Below are positions 23,213-32,597 of a stretch of 64,000 bases of DNA, in pieces; position 1 is the first letter of the stretch, and each line of letters begins with the position of its first letter. Position numbers and translations under genes: made by a program. Source of the DNA: an uncultured Faecalibacterium sp. (GTDB lineage Bacteria > Bacillota > Clostridia > Oscillospirales > Ruminococcaceae); assembly GCA_934561555.1 (NCBI GenBank), contig CAKTGQ010000002.1:1-64000 (forward strand). Reading direction: 5' to 3'. The notes beneath the pieces were generated by a model. It had not been told where the DNA came from, did no database searches, and worked only from the letters and a program-made list of their open reading frames with translations.

Positions 23213-23328
23213 CCGCATCCCTGCTGACGGAACCTTGTGGAGCACCACAGTGCAGGGGTGCATGGGATGTCAATGCCGACCGTCTGGGCAGCCTTGCGCA
23301 ATTGCTGCGCAAAGCTGTCCTTTTTTGC
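23213..23328 (+). promoter_or_regulatory. ZTP (pfl motif) riboswitch with intrinsic terminator
   Basis: The leader has the pfl/ZTP layout: CTGACGGAACC, a small hairpin TGTGG/CCACA, GCAGGGGTGCATGGGATGT, then AATGCCGACCGTCTGGGCAGCC. The last block carries the conserved CCGNCUGGGCA strand. GGCAGCCTTGCGCA and TGCGCAAAGCTGTCC then form a long terminator stem followed by TTTTTT, and its 5' arm uses the end of the CUGGGCAG strand. Binding of ZTP/ZMP, which signals low 10-formyl-tetrahydrofolate, would hold that strand in the aptamer and allow read-through into fhs. The class is known to control folate and purine genes, including fhs. Confidence 0.82.
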
Positions 23329-23347
23329 TATCAAGGAGGATGTCTGT

Positions 23348-25009
23348 ATGAAGACCGATATCGAGATCGCGCAGGAAGCCAAAATGAAGCCCATCACCCA
23401 GATCGCAGCCCAGCTGGGTCTGGAGGAGGAAAGTGTGATCCCCTATGGCCGCTACAAGGCCAAGATCGACCACCGGCTGATCCACAACGCCAAAAAACAG
23501 GGCAAGCTGATCCTTGTCACCGCCATCAGCCCCACCCCTGCCGGTGAGGGCAAGACCACCACCAGCGTAGGTCTGGCCGATGCCATGAACGCACTGGGCA
23601 AAAAGACCATGCTCTGCCTGCGCGAGCCCAGCCTTGGCCCCGTGTTCGGCGTAAAGGGCGGCGCTGCCGGCGGCGGCTACGCACAGGTGGTGCCCATGGA
23701 GGACATCAACCTGCACTTTACCGGCGACCTGCACGCCATTGGCACTGCCAACAACCTGCTGGCTGCCATGATCGACAACAGCATCCAGCAGGGCAACCCG
23801 CTGAACATCGACCCCCGCCGCATTACATGGAAGCGCTGCATGGACATGAATGACCGGCAGCTGCGGTTCATCGTGGACGGTTTGGGCGGCAAGGTGAACG
23901 GCACCCCCCGCGAGGACGGCTTTGACATCACCGTTGCCAGCGAGGTCATGGCCATCTTCTGCCTTGCTACCAGCATCTCCGACCTGAAAGAGCGGCTGTC
24001 CCGCATCGTATGCGCCTACACCTACGATGGCAAGCCGGTGACTGCCGGTGAGATCGGCGCAGCCGGTGCCATGACCGCCCTGCTGAAGGACGCACTGGAC
24101 CCGAACCTTGTGCAGACGCTGGAAAACAACCCCGCCATCATCCACGGCGGTCCCTTTGCCAACATCGCCCACGGCTGCAACAGCGTGCTGGCCACCAAGC
24201 TCAGCCTTTCGTTGGCAGACTACACCATCACCGAGGCAGGCTTCGGTGCCGATCTGGGTGCGGAGAAGTTCTTGGATATCAAGTGCCGCTATGCCGGTAT
24301 TGCGCCCTCTGCCTGTGTGCTGGTGGCTACCGTGCGCGCTCTCAAGAGCCACGGCGGCGTAGCCAAGGCAGACCTGAACCAGCCCAATCTCGAGGCCGTC
24401 AAGGCCGGTGCCTCCAACCTGATCCGCCACATCGACAACCTGAAGAACGGCTTCGGTCTGCCGGTGGTGGTTGCCATCAACGCCTTCCCCACCGACACCG
24501 CCGAGGAGCAGGCTTATGTGGAACAGGTCTGCGCCGAGCAGGGCGTACCCTGCGTGCTGAGCGAAGTGTTCGCCAAGGGCGGCGAGGGCGGCAAGGCACT
24601 GGCAGAGAAGGTGCTGGAGATCCTGGAGAATCGTCCCATCCAGTACACCTACCCGCTGGAGATGCCCCTGAAGGACAAGATCAACGCCATTGCCACCAAG
24701 ATCTACCGCGCCGACGGCGTGAATTACAGCGCCGCCGCCAGCAAGACGCTGGCCGAGCTGACCGAGATGGGCTACGGCAACCTGCCTGTCTGCATCGCTA
24801 AGACCCAGTACAGCTTCAGCGACAACGCCAAGCTGACCGGTGCGCCCACCGGCTTTACTATGGAGGTGCGCGAGGTGCGTCTGGCCGCCGGTGCTGGCTT
24901 TGTGGTAGTGATCTGCGGCAACATCATGACCATGCCCGGCCTGCCCAAAAAGCCCGCCGCCGTAAACATTGATGTGGACGCCGACGGCAAGATCACCGGC
25001 CTGTTCTGA
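23348..25009 (+). CDS. fhs: Formate--tetrahydrofolate ligase
   Basis: The enzyme makes 10-formyl-tetrahydrofolate from formate, tetrahydrofolate and ATP, supplying one-carbon units for purines and initiator tRNA. Typical features are the P-loop [55 protein letters not shown] split over two neighbouring blocks, and the C-terminal [17 protein letters not shown]. The product is 553 residues, close to the usual 556. The start at 23348 follows AAGGAGG; an upstream in-frame ATG at 23237 would fall inside the riboswitch. The gene stands alone between its riboswitch and a terminator. Confidence 0.96.
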   Translation: MKTDIEIAQEAKMKPITQIAAQLGLEEESVIPYGRYKAKIDHRLIHNAKKQGKLILVTAISPTPAGEGKTTTSVGLADAMNALGKKTMLCLREPSLGPVFGVKGGAAGGGYAQVVPMEDINLHFTGDLHAIGTANNLLAAMIDNSIQQGNPLNIDPRRITWKRCMDMNDRQLRFIVDGLGGKVNGTPREDGFDITVASEVMAIFCLATSISDLKERLSRIVCAYTYDGKPVTAGEIGAAGAMTALLKDALDPNLVQTLENNPAIIHGGPFANIAHGCNSVLATKLSLSLADYTITEAGFGADLGAEKFLDIKCRYAGIAPSACVLVATVRALKSHGGVAKADLNQPNLEAVKAGASNLIRHIDNLKNGFGLPVVVAINAFPTDTAEEQAYVEQVCAEQGVPCVLSEVFAKGGEGGKALAEKVLEILENRPIQYTYPLEMPLKDKINAIATKIYRADGVNYSAAASKTLAELTEMGYGNLPVCIAKTQYSFSDNAKLTGAPTGFTMEVREVRLAAGAGFVVVICGNIMTMPGLPKKPAAVNIDVDADGKITGLF

Positions 25010-25027
25010 TAAAAAACTGATAAACAT

Positions 25028-25059
25028 AAAAGGCGCTGTCCGCAGGGACAGCGCCTTTT
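25028..25059. terminator. Bidirectional terminator between fhs and the SGNH hydrolase
   Basis: AAAAGGCGCTGTCC and GGACAGCGCCTTTT form a perfect stem around a four-base loop, with A and T runs on both sides. It can stop both converging genes. Confidence 0.9.
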
Positions 25060-25065
25060 GTATTT

Positions 25066-25965
25066 TTACTCCATGGTGTGGCTGCAAAGGTAGTCCACCC
25101 ATGCGGCGTAGCCCTCCGGCTTGATATGGTAGCCGTCCGGCTGGGCGTAGCTTTCGATCAGGTCGCCGTTCTCGTCTGCCAGTACCTCCCACAGGTTGAG
25201 GAAATAGCAGTCCTTTTCCAGCGCAATGGCGGCCAGCTCGTTGTTGATGCGGCTCAGGCGGTCGCGGTTCAGCCCTGCGTGATTTTCCTGTGCGCTCACC
25301 TCCGGCCGTACCGGCGTGATAGACTGCACATAGATCTTTGCATCCGGCAGCGCCTGACTGATCATGTCCAGCATCAGACGATAGTAGGTCAAAAAGCTGG
25401 TGTAATCGGTGTCCCGCCCCAGCACGTTGCTGCCCAGCAACACATAGACGGCCTTGGGCTGCTGGGCGGTCAAAGCGTCCAGCGGGATCTCTGCCACGCC
25501 GTCCACCCGCTTGCAGCTGGTGCCGTTGACAAAAGCGTTGGGGCCTACCCCCTTGTAGGCACAGAACTGCGCCCCGGGCAGGCCGGTATCGTAGATCTGC
25601 AGCCCCTGCGTCAGGCTGTCGCCCACAAAGCTGGCCTGCGCAAACCAGCTTTTTTCCACCGGTGCGCTGGCCGGCAGCGCCGCCATGCGGAAGTCCAGTG
25701 CAGTCTCGGTGCTGTTCTCCAGCGTCTGCACCCGGAGCTGCCGCGCCAGCGGGTAGCTGACTGTGTTCCATGTGTTGTCCGTAGTCACCTGCCGTAAGAT
25801 GGTGTTCTGGCTCAGGGCAGTATCCACGCGCTCCCGGTGCAGCACCTTCCACAGAATGCCGATGGCGCTCAGCAGAGCCACCAGTGCCAGAAGGGCAACG
25901 ATGATAAAAACCCTGCGCCAGCGCCGGTGCAGGATGCGCCGCCGGTATTCCTGATAATCTGCCAT
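25066..25965 (-). CDS. Membrane-anchored SGNH/GDSL hydrolase
   Basis: The 299-residue protein has a basic N terminus with RRRILHRRWRR, one membrane helix (VFIIVALLALVALLSAIGI) and an extracellular hydrolase domain. SGNH blocks are FVGDSLTQGLQIYDTG (catalytic Ser), YKGVGPNAF, LLGSNVLGRD (Asn) and the C-terminal DGYHIKPEGY (Asp-His). Such enzymes often deacylate or acylate surface glycans or lipids. It has no co-oriented neighbour and shares a terminator with fhs. The substrate is unknown. Confidence 0.85.
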   Translation of the reverse strand: MADYQEYRRRILHRRWRRVFIIVALLALVALLSAIGILWKVLHRERVDTALSQNTILRQVTTDNTWNTVSYPLARQLRVQTLENSTETALDFRMAALPASAPVEKSWFAQASFVGDSLTQGLQIYDTGLPGAQFCAYKGVGPNAFVNGTSCKRVDGVAEIPLDALTAQQPKAVYVLLGSNVLGRDTDYTSFLTYYRLMLDMISQALPDAKIYVQSITPVRPEVSAQENHAGLNRDRLSRINNELAAIALEKDCYFLNLWEVLADENGDLIESYAQPDGYHIKPEGYAAWVDYLCSHTME

Positions 25966-26124
25966 TGTCGTTCCCTCACTTCCGGCCCGGGATACGGGCT
26001 GTTCTATTTATAGTATAGCATAACTGCACCCAACGGCAAGCCCCATTTGCCAAAAAAGCACCGCCGGTTTTGCACGGTTTTGGGCAGTTTTGGTGCAAAA
26101 CAGACAGAGCACTGCCGCAAACGC

Positions 26125-26154
26125 TTGCATCCTATAGGCAGGATGTGTTATACT
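26125..26154 (+). promoter_or_regulatory. Promoter of the 95-residue hypothetical gene
   Basis: TTGCAT (26125-26130) and TATACT (26149-26154) are 18 bases apart and lie about 30 bases before the gene. Confidence 0.65.
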
Positions 26155-26186
26155 AAGATGAATTAAACGACAGGGAGGCTTTCACG

Positions 26187-26474
26187 ATGGCATATACACC
26201 GAAACTGACTTATAAAGGCAAGCCCCTCGTCCGCAAGGACAACGAGCTGTATTACGGCAGCATGACCGATCCCTATGTGCTGTATCTGCAGATCCTGACC
26301 ACCACCCCGGTGGGCGGGCAGCAGGTAGCCGATAAGGTTCACCTGATGCTGCTTTCTACCGATACCACCAAGGCACCGCAGGAGCGCGTAGCGCGTCAGA
26401 CCACCAAGCACGGCCTGTACAATGCGCTGGACATTGGCGGCATTTGGCTGCAGAAGGCCAACGAGACCCACTGA
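26187..26474 (+). CDS. Conserved-looking hypothetical protein, 95 residues
   Basis: The product begins MAYTPKLTYKGKPLVRKDNEL and is soluble, with alternating strands and one helix around QERVARQTTKHGLYNALDI. It has its own promoter, an AGGGAGG ribosome-binding site and a terminator, and GC-rich codon use like its neighbours, so it is a real single-gene unit. No catalytic or metal-binding pattern is visible and no family is recognised. Confidence 0.75.
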   Translation: MAYTPKLTYKGKPLVRKDNELYYGSMTDPYVLYLQILTTTPVGGQQVADKVHLMLLSTDTTKAPQERVARQTTKHGLYNALDIGGIWLQKANETH

Positions 26475-26490
26475 TTCAAGTTAAAATGAA

Positions 26491-26525
26491 CAATGCCGGA
26501 CAGTCTGCGGACTGCCCGGCATTGC
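26491..26525 (+). terminator. Terminator of the 95-residue gene
   Basis: AATGCCGGACAGTC and GACTGCCCGGCATT pair with one mismatch around TGCG, shortly after the stop codon. Confidence 0.75.
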
Positions 26526-26551
26526 GTTTATATAAGGAATTTTATTGGAGA

Positions 26552-26604
26552 TTCGGGATTCAGAAACGCCTGCGGGCGTTTCTGAATCCCATTTTCACAA
26601 GAAA
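26552..26604. repeat. Palindromic repeat, family P module 2 alone (copy 2)
   Basis: TTCGGGATTCAGAAACGCC and GGCGTTTCTGAATCCC form a perfect 16-base stem with loop TGCG, followed by ATTTTCACAAGAAA. The opening TTCG, the loop and the 3' tail match the copies near 50640 and 50800, while the stem sequence differs. Confidence 0.75.
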
Positions 26605-26617
26605 AAGAGAGAAGAGT

Positions 26618-27193
26618 TTACTCCTCGGTCACCTCAAAGTCCAGCGGCTCGCCGCAGTTGGGGCACTTGGGTGCACCGTCCAGCAGCTCGTCCTCTTCAA
26701 ATACGGCGGTGCTGCCGCAGGCGGGGCAGGTCACCTCGTACTGCACAGGGGCATCCTTGGCTTCGTCCTCGTCGCCTTCCAGTGCGACCTCAAAGGTCAC
26801 ACCGCAGTGGGCGCAGTTGGCTTCGCCTGCATCCAGATCGTCCTCGCTGACGTAGACGGTCTCACCGCAGGCGGGGCAGGCTACCTCGTAGAAGGGCTCG
26901 CTGGCGATGTCGTCATCTCCCGCATCCTCATCCTCGTCGGCTGCGTCGTCGTCCTCGTCCTCGGCATCCTCGTCCTCGTACAGGTCGGCTTCCAGATCCT
27001 CCAGCTCCTCGCTCAGATCGTTGATCTGGTCGTAAGCGTGGGTCAGATCCTCGTCCATGGCGGCAATGGCATCGGCCATCTCGCCCAGCAGAGCGGCCAT
27101 AGCCTTGATGATCTTGCCCTCTTTGGTGCTCTCATCTACGCCCAGACCGTCCACCAAGCCCTGCAGGTAGGCTGCTTTCTTGTTCAGTTCCAT
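26618..27193 (-). CDS. CD1247-type protein with acidic linker and two zinc ribbons
   Basis: The 191-residue protein has three parts. Residues 1-70 form a helical domain (LNKKAAYLQGLVDGLGVDES, MADAIAAMDEDLTHAYDQIN) like the CD1247 N-terminal domain of Clostridia. Residues 70-100 are almost entirely Asp, Glu and Ala. The last 90 hold two zinc ribbons, CPACG with CAHCG and CPACG with CPNCG. The pattern suggests binding of basic proteins or nucleic acid complexes, but the function is unknown. It lies directly downstream of efp, a common arrangement in this group, with a terminator between them. Confidence 0.78.
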   Translation of the reverse strand: MELNKKAAYLQGLVDGLGVDESTKEGKIIKAMAALLGEMADAIAAMDEDLTHAYDQINDLSEELEDLEADLYEDEDAEDEDDDAADEDEDAGDDDIASEPFYEVACPACGETVYVSEDDLDAGEANCAHCGVTFEVALEGDEDEAKDAPVQYEVTCPACGSTAVFEEDELLDGAPKCPNCGEPLDFEVTEE

Positions 27194-27220
27194 CTGAAAT
27201 GCCCTCCTAACTCATAATAC

Positions 27221-27252
27221 AAAACCGGGCAAACGGTTGCCCGCTGCCCGGT
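27221..27252 (-). terminator. Terminator after efp
   Basis: On the minus strand CCGGGCA and TGCCCGG pair around a GC-rich loop and are followed by TTTTGT. It separates efp from the zinc-ribbon gene, which may still be reached by read-through. Confidence 0.65.
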
Positions 27253-27265
27253 ATGCGACAAATGA

Positions 27266-27823
27266 TCAGACGCGCTCCATATACTCGCCGGTGCGGGTAT
27301 CGATGCGGATGTGATCGCCCTCGTTGATGAACAGAGGCACACGGATCTCGGCGCCGGTCTCAACGGTAGCGGGCTTCAGGGTGTTGGTAGCAGTGTTGCC
27401 CTTGACACCCGGCTCGGTCTGGGTGACTTCCAGCTCGATGAAGTTGGGGATCTCAACGCTGAACACCTTGCCCTTGTAGCTCAGCAGCTTGCACAGCTCG
27501 TTCTCCTTGCAGAACTTGAAGTTATCGGGCACATCGCCTGCGTTGACAGGGATGTCATCGTAGGTCTCGTTGTCCATGAAGTGGTACAGATCGCCATCCT
27601 CGTAGCTATAGGTCACGTCCTTGCGCTCGATGAAAGCCTGCGGGAACTTTGCGGTCGGGTTGTAGCTGGTCTCAACCACAGAGCCGGTGATCACGTTCTT
27701 GGTCTTGGTACGGACAAAGGCAGCGCCCTTGCCGGGCTTGACGTGCTGGAACTCAACGACCTGAAGAACCTGGCCGTCCTGCTCAAAGGTCACGCCATTG
27801 CGAAACTCGCCTGCAGAAATCAT
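27266..27823 (-). CDS. efp: Elongation factor P
   Basis: EF-P relieves ribosomes stalled at proline runs. The 185-residue product has the three-domain family layout. It starts [18 protein letters not shown], has the KOW-like loop [13 protein letters not shown] whose lysine is the usual site of modification or contact, and ends [14 protein letters not shown]. No EF-P modification genes such as epmA or ymfI lie nearby. A good promoter is found 50 bases upstream and a terminator follows, so it can be transcribed alone. Confidence 0.96.
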   Translation of the reverse strand: MISAGEFRNGVTFEQDGQVLQVVEFQHVKPGKGAAFVRTKTKNVITGSVVETSYNPTAKFPQAFIERKDVTYSYEDGDLYHFMDNETYDDIPVNAGDVPDNFKFCKENELCKLLSYKGKVFSVEIPNFIELEVTQTEPGVKGNTATNTLKPATVETGAEIRVPLFINEGDHIRIDTRTGEYMERV

Positions 27824-27874
27824 AGGAATTCCTCCATAAATTTAATCTCAGATGCTTAACGCATATCTCTATTT

Positions 27875-27903
27875 ATTTTACCCAATCTGCCTCTGTTTGG
27901 CAA
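27875..27903 (-). promoter_or_regulatory. Promoter of efp
   Basis: On the minus strand TTGCCA (27898-27903) and TAAAAT (27875-27880) are 17 bases apart, about 52 bases from the efp start. Confidence 0.65.
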
Positions 27904-27942
27904 GGGGTTTGGGCAAAAAAGACGATAAAAACACAAAATCTT

Positions 27943-28812
27943 TTACACATTCCGCGCTGCGCGGTACATTTGCTGCATCGTCTGCGCGTCCTCGGCCTGT
28001 GTGCCCGCACTCTCGCAGATGACCACTGGGGTCAGCTGACGCTCTGCCAGCAGCTCCATCAGGGGCTGCGGCTCCGGGCCGAACTGCGTATCGGCAAAGG
28101 TCCAGTGGCGCTTTTCGCCGCCCGCCGAGTACTCGATGCGGGAAAAATGCACATGGAACTGTCTGGCGCGGTCATCGCCCAGCACCTCGGCCATGCGGTC
28201 CAGAATAGCGGCATAGTCTGCCTTGGTCTGGATGCCGCCCAGCGTGCGGGCGTTCAGGTGGCCGAAGTCGATGCAGGGGGTGATACGACTGTCCACGCCG
28301 CACAGCGCCAGCACCTCGTCCAGCGTCCCCAGCTGCCCCACCTTGCCCATGGTCTCCGGGCACAGGGTCATATCTCTAAAGCCTGCCTCGTCCAGCGCTG
28401 CCACGGCGCGGCGCATGGTATCCAGCGCCTTTTCCAGCGCGGCTTCCCGGCTCTGCTTGCCGCAGCTGCCGGAATGGAAGATGATGCGTCTGCCACCCAG
28501 CGCCCGGCACACCGCCGCGCTTTGCAGCAGGTACTGGATACTGTTCAGCCGCTTGTCCTCTTCCAGACTGGACATACTGATATAATAAGGTGCGTGGACG
28601 CTGAACAGGATGTCCCGCTCCGCTGCAAGGGCAGCCATACGGGCGGCCTTATCCAGCCCCAGACGCACCCCGCGCCCGCACTGGTACTCAAAGGCATTCA
28701 GTCCCATTTTGGCGGTGTACTCCGGCACATCCAGACTGCTTTTGTACCCTTGGGCGGCAAAGCTGTCGCTGGTGCCTGCGGTGCCGAACCGGATGTTCCA
28801 AACTTCACTCAC
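27943..28812 (-). CDS. TIM-barrel protein of the AP endonuclease 2 / sugar-phosphate isomerase fold
   Basis: The 289-residue protein reads IRFGTAGTSDSF, MGLNAFEYQCGRGV, FSVHAPYYISMSS and RRIIFHSGS, then TLCPETMGKVGQLGTLDEV and CIDFGHLNAR. The metal ligands His, Glu, Asp and His sit in the same order as in endonuclease IV and xylose-isomerase-like barrels. The closest match by eye is the Nfo-like group, so a DNA repair role is possible but not certain. The start is the GTG at 28812, overlapping the yqeG stop as GTGA, so the two are translated together. Confidence 0.75.
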   Translation of the reverse strand: MSEVWNIRFGTAGTSDSFAAQGYKSSLDVPEYTAKMGLNAFEYQCGRGVRLGLDKAARMAALAAERDILFSVHAPYYISMSSLEEDKRLNSIQYLLQSAAVCRALGGRRIIFHSGSCGKQSREAALEKALDTMRRAVAALDEAGFRDMTLCPETMGKVGQLGTLDEVLALCGVDSRITPCIDFGHLNARTLGGIQTKADYAAILDRMAEVLGDDRARQFHVHFSRIEYSAGGEKRHWTFADTQFGPEPQPLMELLAERQLTPVVICESAGTQAEDAQTMQQMYRAARNV

Positions 28813-29312
28813 AGGGTCTTTTCTCCCCGGTCGTAGTACTTTTGCCAGTGTTTCTTTTCCCACTTGCGCTTGAGGATGACCTGTGCGCCCAAGTCCGGCC
28901 CGCGGGGGATGACCATCAGCCCGGGGATGCCGTACAGCGCCGCCACCATGCGGTCGGCGTAGAGCTGGTCGCCCACCATGGCCATCTGGCGGTGCTTCAC
29001 ACCCATGCGGTGCTGCGCCACCATCAGCGCAAAGGGCAGGGGCTTGGCGGCGCGGTACAGGTAGGCGAGGCCCAGCTTTTCAGCAAAGGGGCGCACCCGC
29101 TTTTCCGCACCGTTGGAGACGATGGTCAGCTTTACCCCAGCCTTGCGCATGGTGTCAAGCCATGCGGCGACCTCCTCCGGCAGCTCTTGGCTGCGGTCTG
29201 CGGTCAGGGTGTTGTCGATATCCAGCACCAGAGCCGTGATGCCCTTGGCAGCCAGCCATTCCGGCGTGATATGGGTAACGTCCTTAAAAACATATTCGGG
29301 GGTAATGAGCAT
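28809..29312 (-). CDS. yqeG: YqeG family HAD phosphatase
   Basis: The 167-residue protein belongs to the HAD IIIA group. It has the nucleophile motif LVLDIDNTLTADRS, the threonine/serine motif LTIVSNGAEKRV and the late motif AMVGDQLYADRMVA. YqeG acts on small phosphorylated substrates and is widespread in Firmicutes. The start is the ATG at 29312. In front of it the sequence GAGAGGG lies at the end of a palindromic repeat (29319-29475) and seems to provide the ribosome-binding site. It is co-translated with the downstream TIM-barrel gene. Confidence 0.88.
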   Translation of the reverse strand: MLITPEYVFKDVTHITPEWLAAKGITALVLDIDNTLTADRSQELPEEVAAWLDTMRKAGVKLTIVSNGAEKRVRPFAEKLGLAYLYRAAKPLPFALMVAQHRMGVKHRQMAMVGDQLYADRMVAALYGIPGLMVIPRGPDLGAQVILKRKWEKKHWQKYYDRGEKTL

Positions 29313-29318
29313 GATAAA

Positions 29319-29475
29319 AACCCTCTCAGTCTCGCATTCGCTCGACAGCTCCCCCGACAGGGGGAGCTTTTTACGGCTTTTGCAAGGTATATTCTTCTCC
29401 GAAAAGATAAAGCCTTTCCTCTTCAGCACAGAAAGCTCGCCCTTCTGAAACCCGCAGGGTTTGACTGAGAGGGTT
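29319..29475. repeat. MITE-like repeat, family R (copy 1)
   Basis: The ends AACCCTCTCAGTC (29319-29331) and GACTGAGAGGGTT (29463-29475) are perfect 13-base complements. Inside is AGCTCCCCC/GGGGGAGCT as a further hairpin. A related copy lies at 32598-32727. The element ends seven bases from the yqeG start codon. Confidence 0.8.
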
Positions 29476-29479
29476 ACAA

Positions 29480-29516
29480 ATGAAAATAGGGGAACCTGCA
29501 TAAACAGGCTCCCCTA
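29480..29516 (-). terminator. Terminator after rpsU
   Basis: On the minus strand TAGGGGAGCCTG and CAGGTTCCCCTA pair around a six-base loop and are followed by TTTTCATTT, about 57 bases after the rpsU stop. Confidence 0.65.
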
Positions 29517-29573
29517 CATCGGCGTTAGCAACGCGTTTAAAATCTAAAGCAACGTGCGGTTCCAAGCAATCAA

Positions 29574-29750
29574 TTACTTGAACTTGCGCTTGCGGGCTGC
29601 TTCGGACTTCTTCTTGCGCTTAACAGACGGCTTCTCGTAAGCCTCGCGCTTACGAACCTCTGCGAGCACACCGCTGCGAGCAGTGCTGCGCTTGAAGCGA
29701 CGCAGTGCGCTTTCCAGCGACTCGCCCTCTTTAACACGAATTTCCGACAT
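29574..29750 (-). CDS. rpsU: Ribosomal protein S21
   Basis: The 58-residue product starts [20 protein letters not shown] and continues [20 protein letters not shown], then an Arg/Lys-rich tail ending RKRKFK. This is S21, a small basic protein of the 30S subunit that helps in initiation. An AAGGGAGG site precedes the start at good spacing. The gene stands alone between leuS and yqeG with its own terminator. Confidence 0.95.
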   Translation of the reverse strand: MSEIRVKEGESLESALRRFKRSTARSGVLAEVRKREAYEKPSVKRKKKSEAARKRKFK

Positions 29751-29971
29751 CTTATTCCCTCCCTTGGACCGTGAGGCAGGAATTTCGTTGTTACATGGTA
29801 ACTAACAGTAGACAGTATAGCGCATTTTATCCGGTTCGTCAACCTTTTTTTGAAAGTTTTTGCTCAAAACTTTTGAAAGATTTTTGAACAGACGTTCCCG
29901 GGTGTTTCCTGCGCTAGGTCCGCCTCTGCGGGTGATGATATGTTCACGCTTATTCAGCGGAGCAGCAGTTC

Positions 29972-32521
29972 TCAGCCCTTGGCAGCCAGATTGACCAGAC
30001 GTCCCTTGACGTAGATTTCCTTGACCAGCTGCTTGCCCTCCAGCGCGGCAGCCACAGCAGGGTCTGCCTTGGCGGTGGCAATGGCGTCCTCGGCGGTGAT
30101 GTCTGCGGGCACCTTCAAACGTGCCTTTACCTTGCCGTTCACCTGCACGGCAATCTCCACAGCAGCCTCCACGCACTTGGCTTCCTCGTAGGCAGGCCAA
30201 GGATAGTAGGCCAGCTGCTCGTCGTGGCTGTGACCCAGCTTTTCCCACAGCTCCTCAGTCATGTGGGGAGCAAAGGGGTTCAGCAGCTGCACCAGCGTCT
30301 CAAACTCGGCCTTGGTTGCGCCGCTGTTGTCGTACATGGCGTTGACCAGCGTCATCAGCTGGGCAATGGCGGTGTTCATCTTCAGGCCCTCGATATCTGC
30401 GCTGACCTTCTTGATGGTCTGGTGCATCAGGGTCTCCATGGCGGGGCGGTAGCCCTCGCCCTCCACCAGCTTGTCGCTCAGTGCCCACACGCGGTCCAGG
30501 AAGCGGTTGCAGCCTGCAATGGCAGAGGTCTGCCACGGTGCAGCCTGCTCAAAGTCACCCATGAACATCTCGTACAGACGCATGGTGTCGGCGCCGTACT
30601 GGTCCACCACCTCGTCGGGGTTGATGACGTTGCCAAGACTCTTGGACATCTTCACGATGGGATGGCGTGCCATCTCGCCGTACTTTTCTTCCAGTGCCTT
30701 CTCGGCGGCCTTCTGGCTGCCGTACTCCTTGAGCAGCTTCTCCTGCTCCTCTGCGGGCAGGTTGACGAAGCTGTGGGGGTTCAGGCCAAGGATCATGCCG
30801 TGGGCGGTACGCTTCTGGTAGGGCTCTGCCGAGGGCACCACACCGATATCGTACAGGAACTTATGCCAGAAGCGGCTGTACAGCAGGTGCAGGGTGGTGT
30901 GCTCCATGCCGCCGTTGTACCAGTCCACCGGAGACCAGTATTCCAGTGCTTCCTTGGAGGCCAGAGCATCCTTGCAGTGGGGATCCATGTAGCGCAGGAA
31001 GTACCAGGAGGAACCGGCCCACTGGGGCATGGTGTCGGTCTCGCGGGTAGCGGGGCCGCCGCAGCAGGGGCAGGTGGTCTTGACCCAGTCCTTGTGGCGT
31101 GCCAGCGGGGACTCGCCGTCCGGGCCCGGCTCAAAGTCGGTGATGTCCGGCAGGGTCAGCGGCAGGCTGCTCTCAGGCAGGGGCTGCCAGCCGCACTTGT
31201 CGCAGTGCACCATGGGGATGGGCTCGCCCCAGTAACGCTGACGGCTGAACACCCAGTCGCGCAGCTTGTAGTTGACCTTATCGCGGCCCTTGCCGTTCTC
31301 TTCCAGCCAGGTGATCATCTTCTTTTTGGCATCGACAACGGACAGGCCGTTCAGGAAGCCGGAGTTGACCAGCGTGCCGGTGGCAACATCGGTAAAGGCA
31401 GCCTCGTCCAGATTGGACGGGGTGTTGCCCTTGACCACCTCGATGATGGGCAGGCCGAACTTCTTGGCAAACTCCCAGTCGCGGGTATCGTGGGCAGGCA
31501 CAGCCATGATGGCGCCGGTGCCGTAGGTGGACAGAACGTAGTCGGAGATAAAGATGGGGATCTCGGTCTCGTTGACCGGGTTGATGCCCATCACGCCGTC
31601 CAGCTGCACGCCGGTCTTTTCCTTGTTCAGTTCGCTGCGCTCAAAGTCGCTCTTGCGGGCAGCCTCGGCCTGATAAGCCTTGACGGCATCGGCGTTCTTG
31701 ATGATACCCTTTTCCATCCACTCCTTGAGCAGAGCGTGCTCCGGGGAGATGACCATGTAGGTAGCACCGAACAGGGTATCGCAGCGGGTGGTGTACACGG
31801 TCAGGGTGTCACCGGCGGTGGTGCCGAAGTTCACCTCTGCGCCATGGCTGCGGCCGATCCAGTTCTTCTGCTGGGTGGCCACGCGCTCGATGTAATCCAA
31901 GCCGTCCAGGCCATCGATCAGCTTATCAGCATAGGCGGTGATCTTGAGCATCCACTGGCTCTTGACGCGGTGCACCACCTCGCTACCGCAGCGCTCGCAC
32001 ACGCCGTTGACAACTTCCTCGTTGGCCAGCACGCACTTGCAGCCGGTGCACCAGTTGACGTTCATTTCCTTCTTGTAGGCCAGACCGTGCTTGTACAGCT
32101 GCAGGAAGATCCACTGGGTCCACTTGTAGTACTCGGGGTCGGTGGTGTTGATCTCACGATCCCAGTCAAAGGAGAAGCCCAGCGCCTTGAGCTGGCTGCG
32201 GAAATGGTCCACGTTGCTCTTGGTGACGATGGCCGGGTGGATGTGGTTCTTCATGGCGAAGTTCTCGGTGGGCAGACCGAAGGCATCCCAGCCCATGGGG
32301 TACAGCACATTGTAGCCGTTTTTACGGCGCTTGCGGCTTACCACATCCAGCGCGGTGTAGCTGCGGGGATGGCCGACGTGCAGGCCTGCACCCGAGGGAT
32401 ACGGGAACTCCACAAGGGCATAGAACTTGGGTTTTTTGTGGTCGATCTCGACATGGAAGGTCTTTTCGTCCTCCCATACCTTCTGCCACTTGGCTTCAAC
32501 AGCCTTGTAATCATACTTCAT
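29972..32521 (-). CDS. leuS: Leucyl-tRNA synthetase
   Basis: The 849-residue class I synthetase charges tRNA-Leu. It has the HIGH-type motif as [15 protein letters not shown] near residue 45, the KMSKS motif as [17 protein letters not shown] near residue 620, and an inserted editing domain containing [19 protein letters not shown]. Cysteine pairs (CTGCKC with CERCG, then CDKCG and CPCCG) look like zinc-binding ribbons. The length is normal. No T-box leader pattern is evident upstream, where a family R repeat and rsfS lie instead. It probably ends the yhbY-nadD-yqeK-LCP-rsfS series. Confidence 0.97.
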   Translation of the reverse strand: MKYDYKAVEAKWQKVWEDEKTFHVEIDHKKPKFYALVEFPYPSGAGLHVGHPRSYTALDVVSRKRRKNGYNVLYPMGWDAFGLPTENFAMKNHIHPAIVTKSNVDHFRSQLKALGFSFDWDREINTTDPEYYKWTQWIFLQLYKHGLAYKKEMNVNWCTGCKCVLANEEVVNGVCERCGSEVVHRVKSQWMLKITAYADKLIDGLDGLDYIERVATQQKNWIGRSHGAEVNFGTTAGDTLTVYTTRCDTLFGATYMVISPEHALLKEWMEKGIIKNADAVKAYQAEAARKSDFERSELNKEKTGVQLDGVMGINPVNETEIPIFISDYVLSTYGTGAIMAVPAHDTRDWEFAKKFGLPIIEVVKGNTPSNLDEAAFTDVATGTLVNSGFLNGLSVVDAKKKMITWLEENGKGRDKVNYKLRDWVFSRQRYWGEPIPMVHCDKCGWQPLPESSLPLTLPDITDFEPGPDGESPLARHKDWVKTTCPCCGGPATRETDTMPQWAGSSWYFLRYMDPHCKDALASKEALEYWSPVDWYNGGMEHTTLHLLYSRFWHKFLYDIGVVPSAEPYQKRTAHGMILGLNPHSFVNLPAEEQEKLLKEYGSQKAAEKALEEKYGEMARHPIVKMSKSLGNVINPDEVVDQYGADTMRLYEMFMGDFEQAAPWQTSAIAGCNRFLDRVWALSDKLVEGEGYRPAMETLMHQTIKKVSADIEGLKMNTAIAQLMTLVNAMYDNSGATKAEFETLVQLLNPFAPHMTEELWEKLGHSHDEQLAYYPWPAYEEAKCVEAAVEIAVQVNGKVKARLKVPADITAEDAIATAKADPAVAAALEGKQLVKEIYVKGRLVNLAAKG

Positions 32522-32597
32522 GTTTGTAATCAGCTCCAGACTTTAACCAAAATACCGTTGCTTGGGGGCGTATGCTTTTAAGGTACTTCCGGTATAA

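Noticed and set aside
23270..25852. Very long minus-strand frame opposite fhs
   Set aside because: It is a GC-rich shadow of the fhs and SGNH hydrolase genes, rich in Gly, His and Ala without recognisable domains.
29570..29842. 90-codon minus-strand frame over rpsU
   Set aside because: It is in the wrong frame; the correct frame at 29574-29750 gives ribosomal protein S21.
30224..32581. 785-codon plus-strand frame opposite leuS
   Set aside because: An antisense shadow caused by codon bias of leuS; the translation shows no domain and no start signal.
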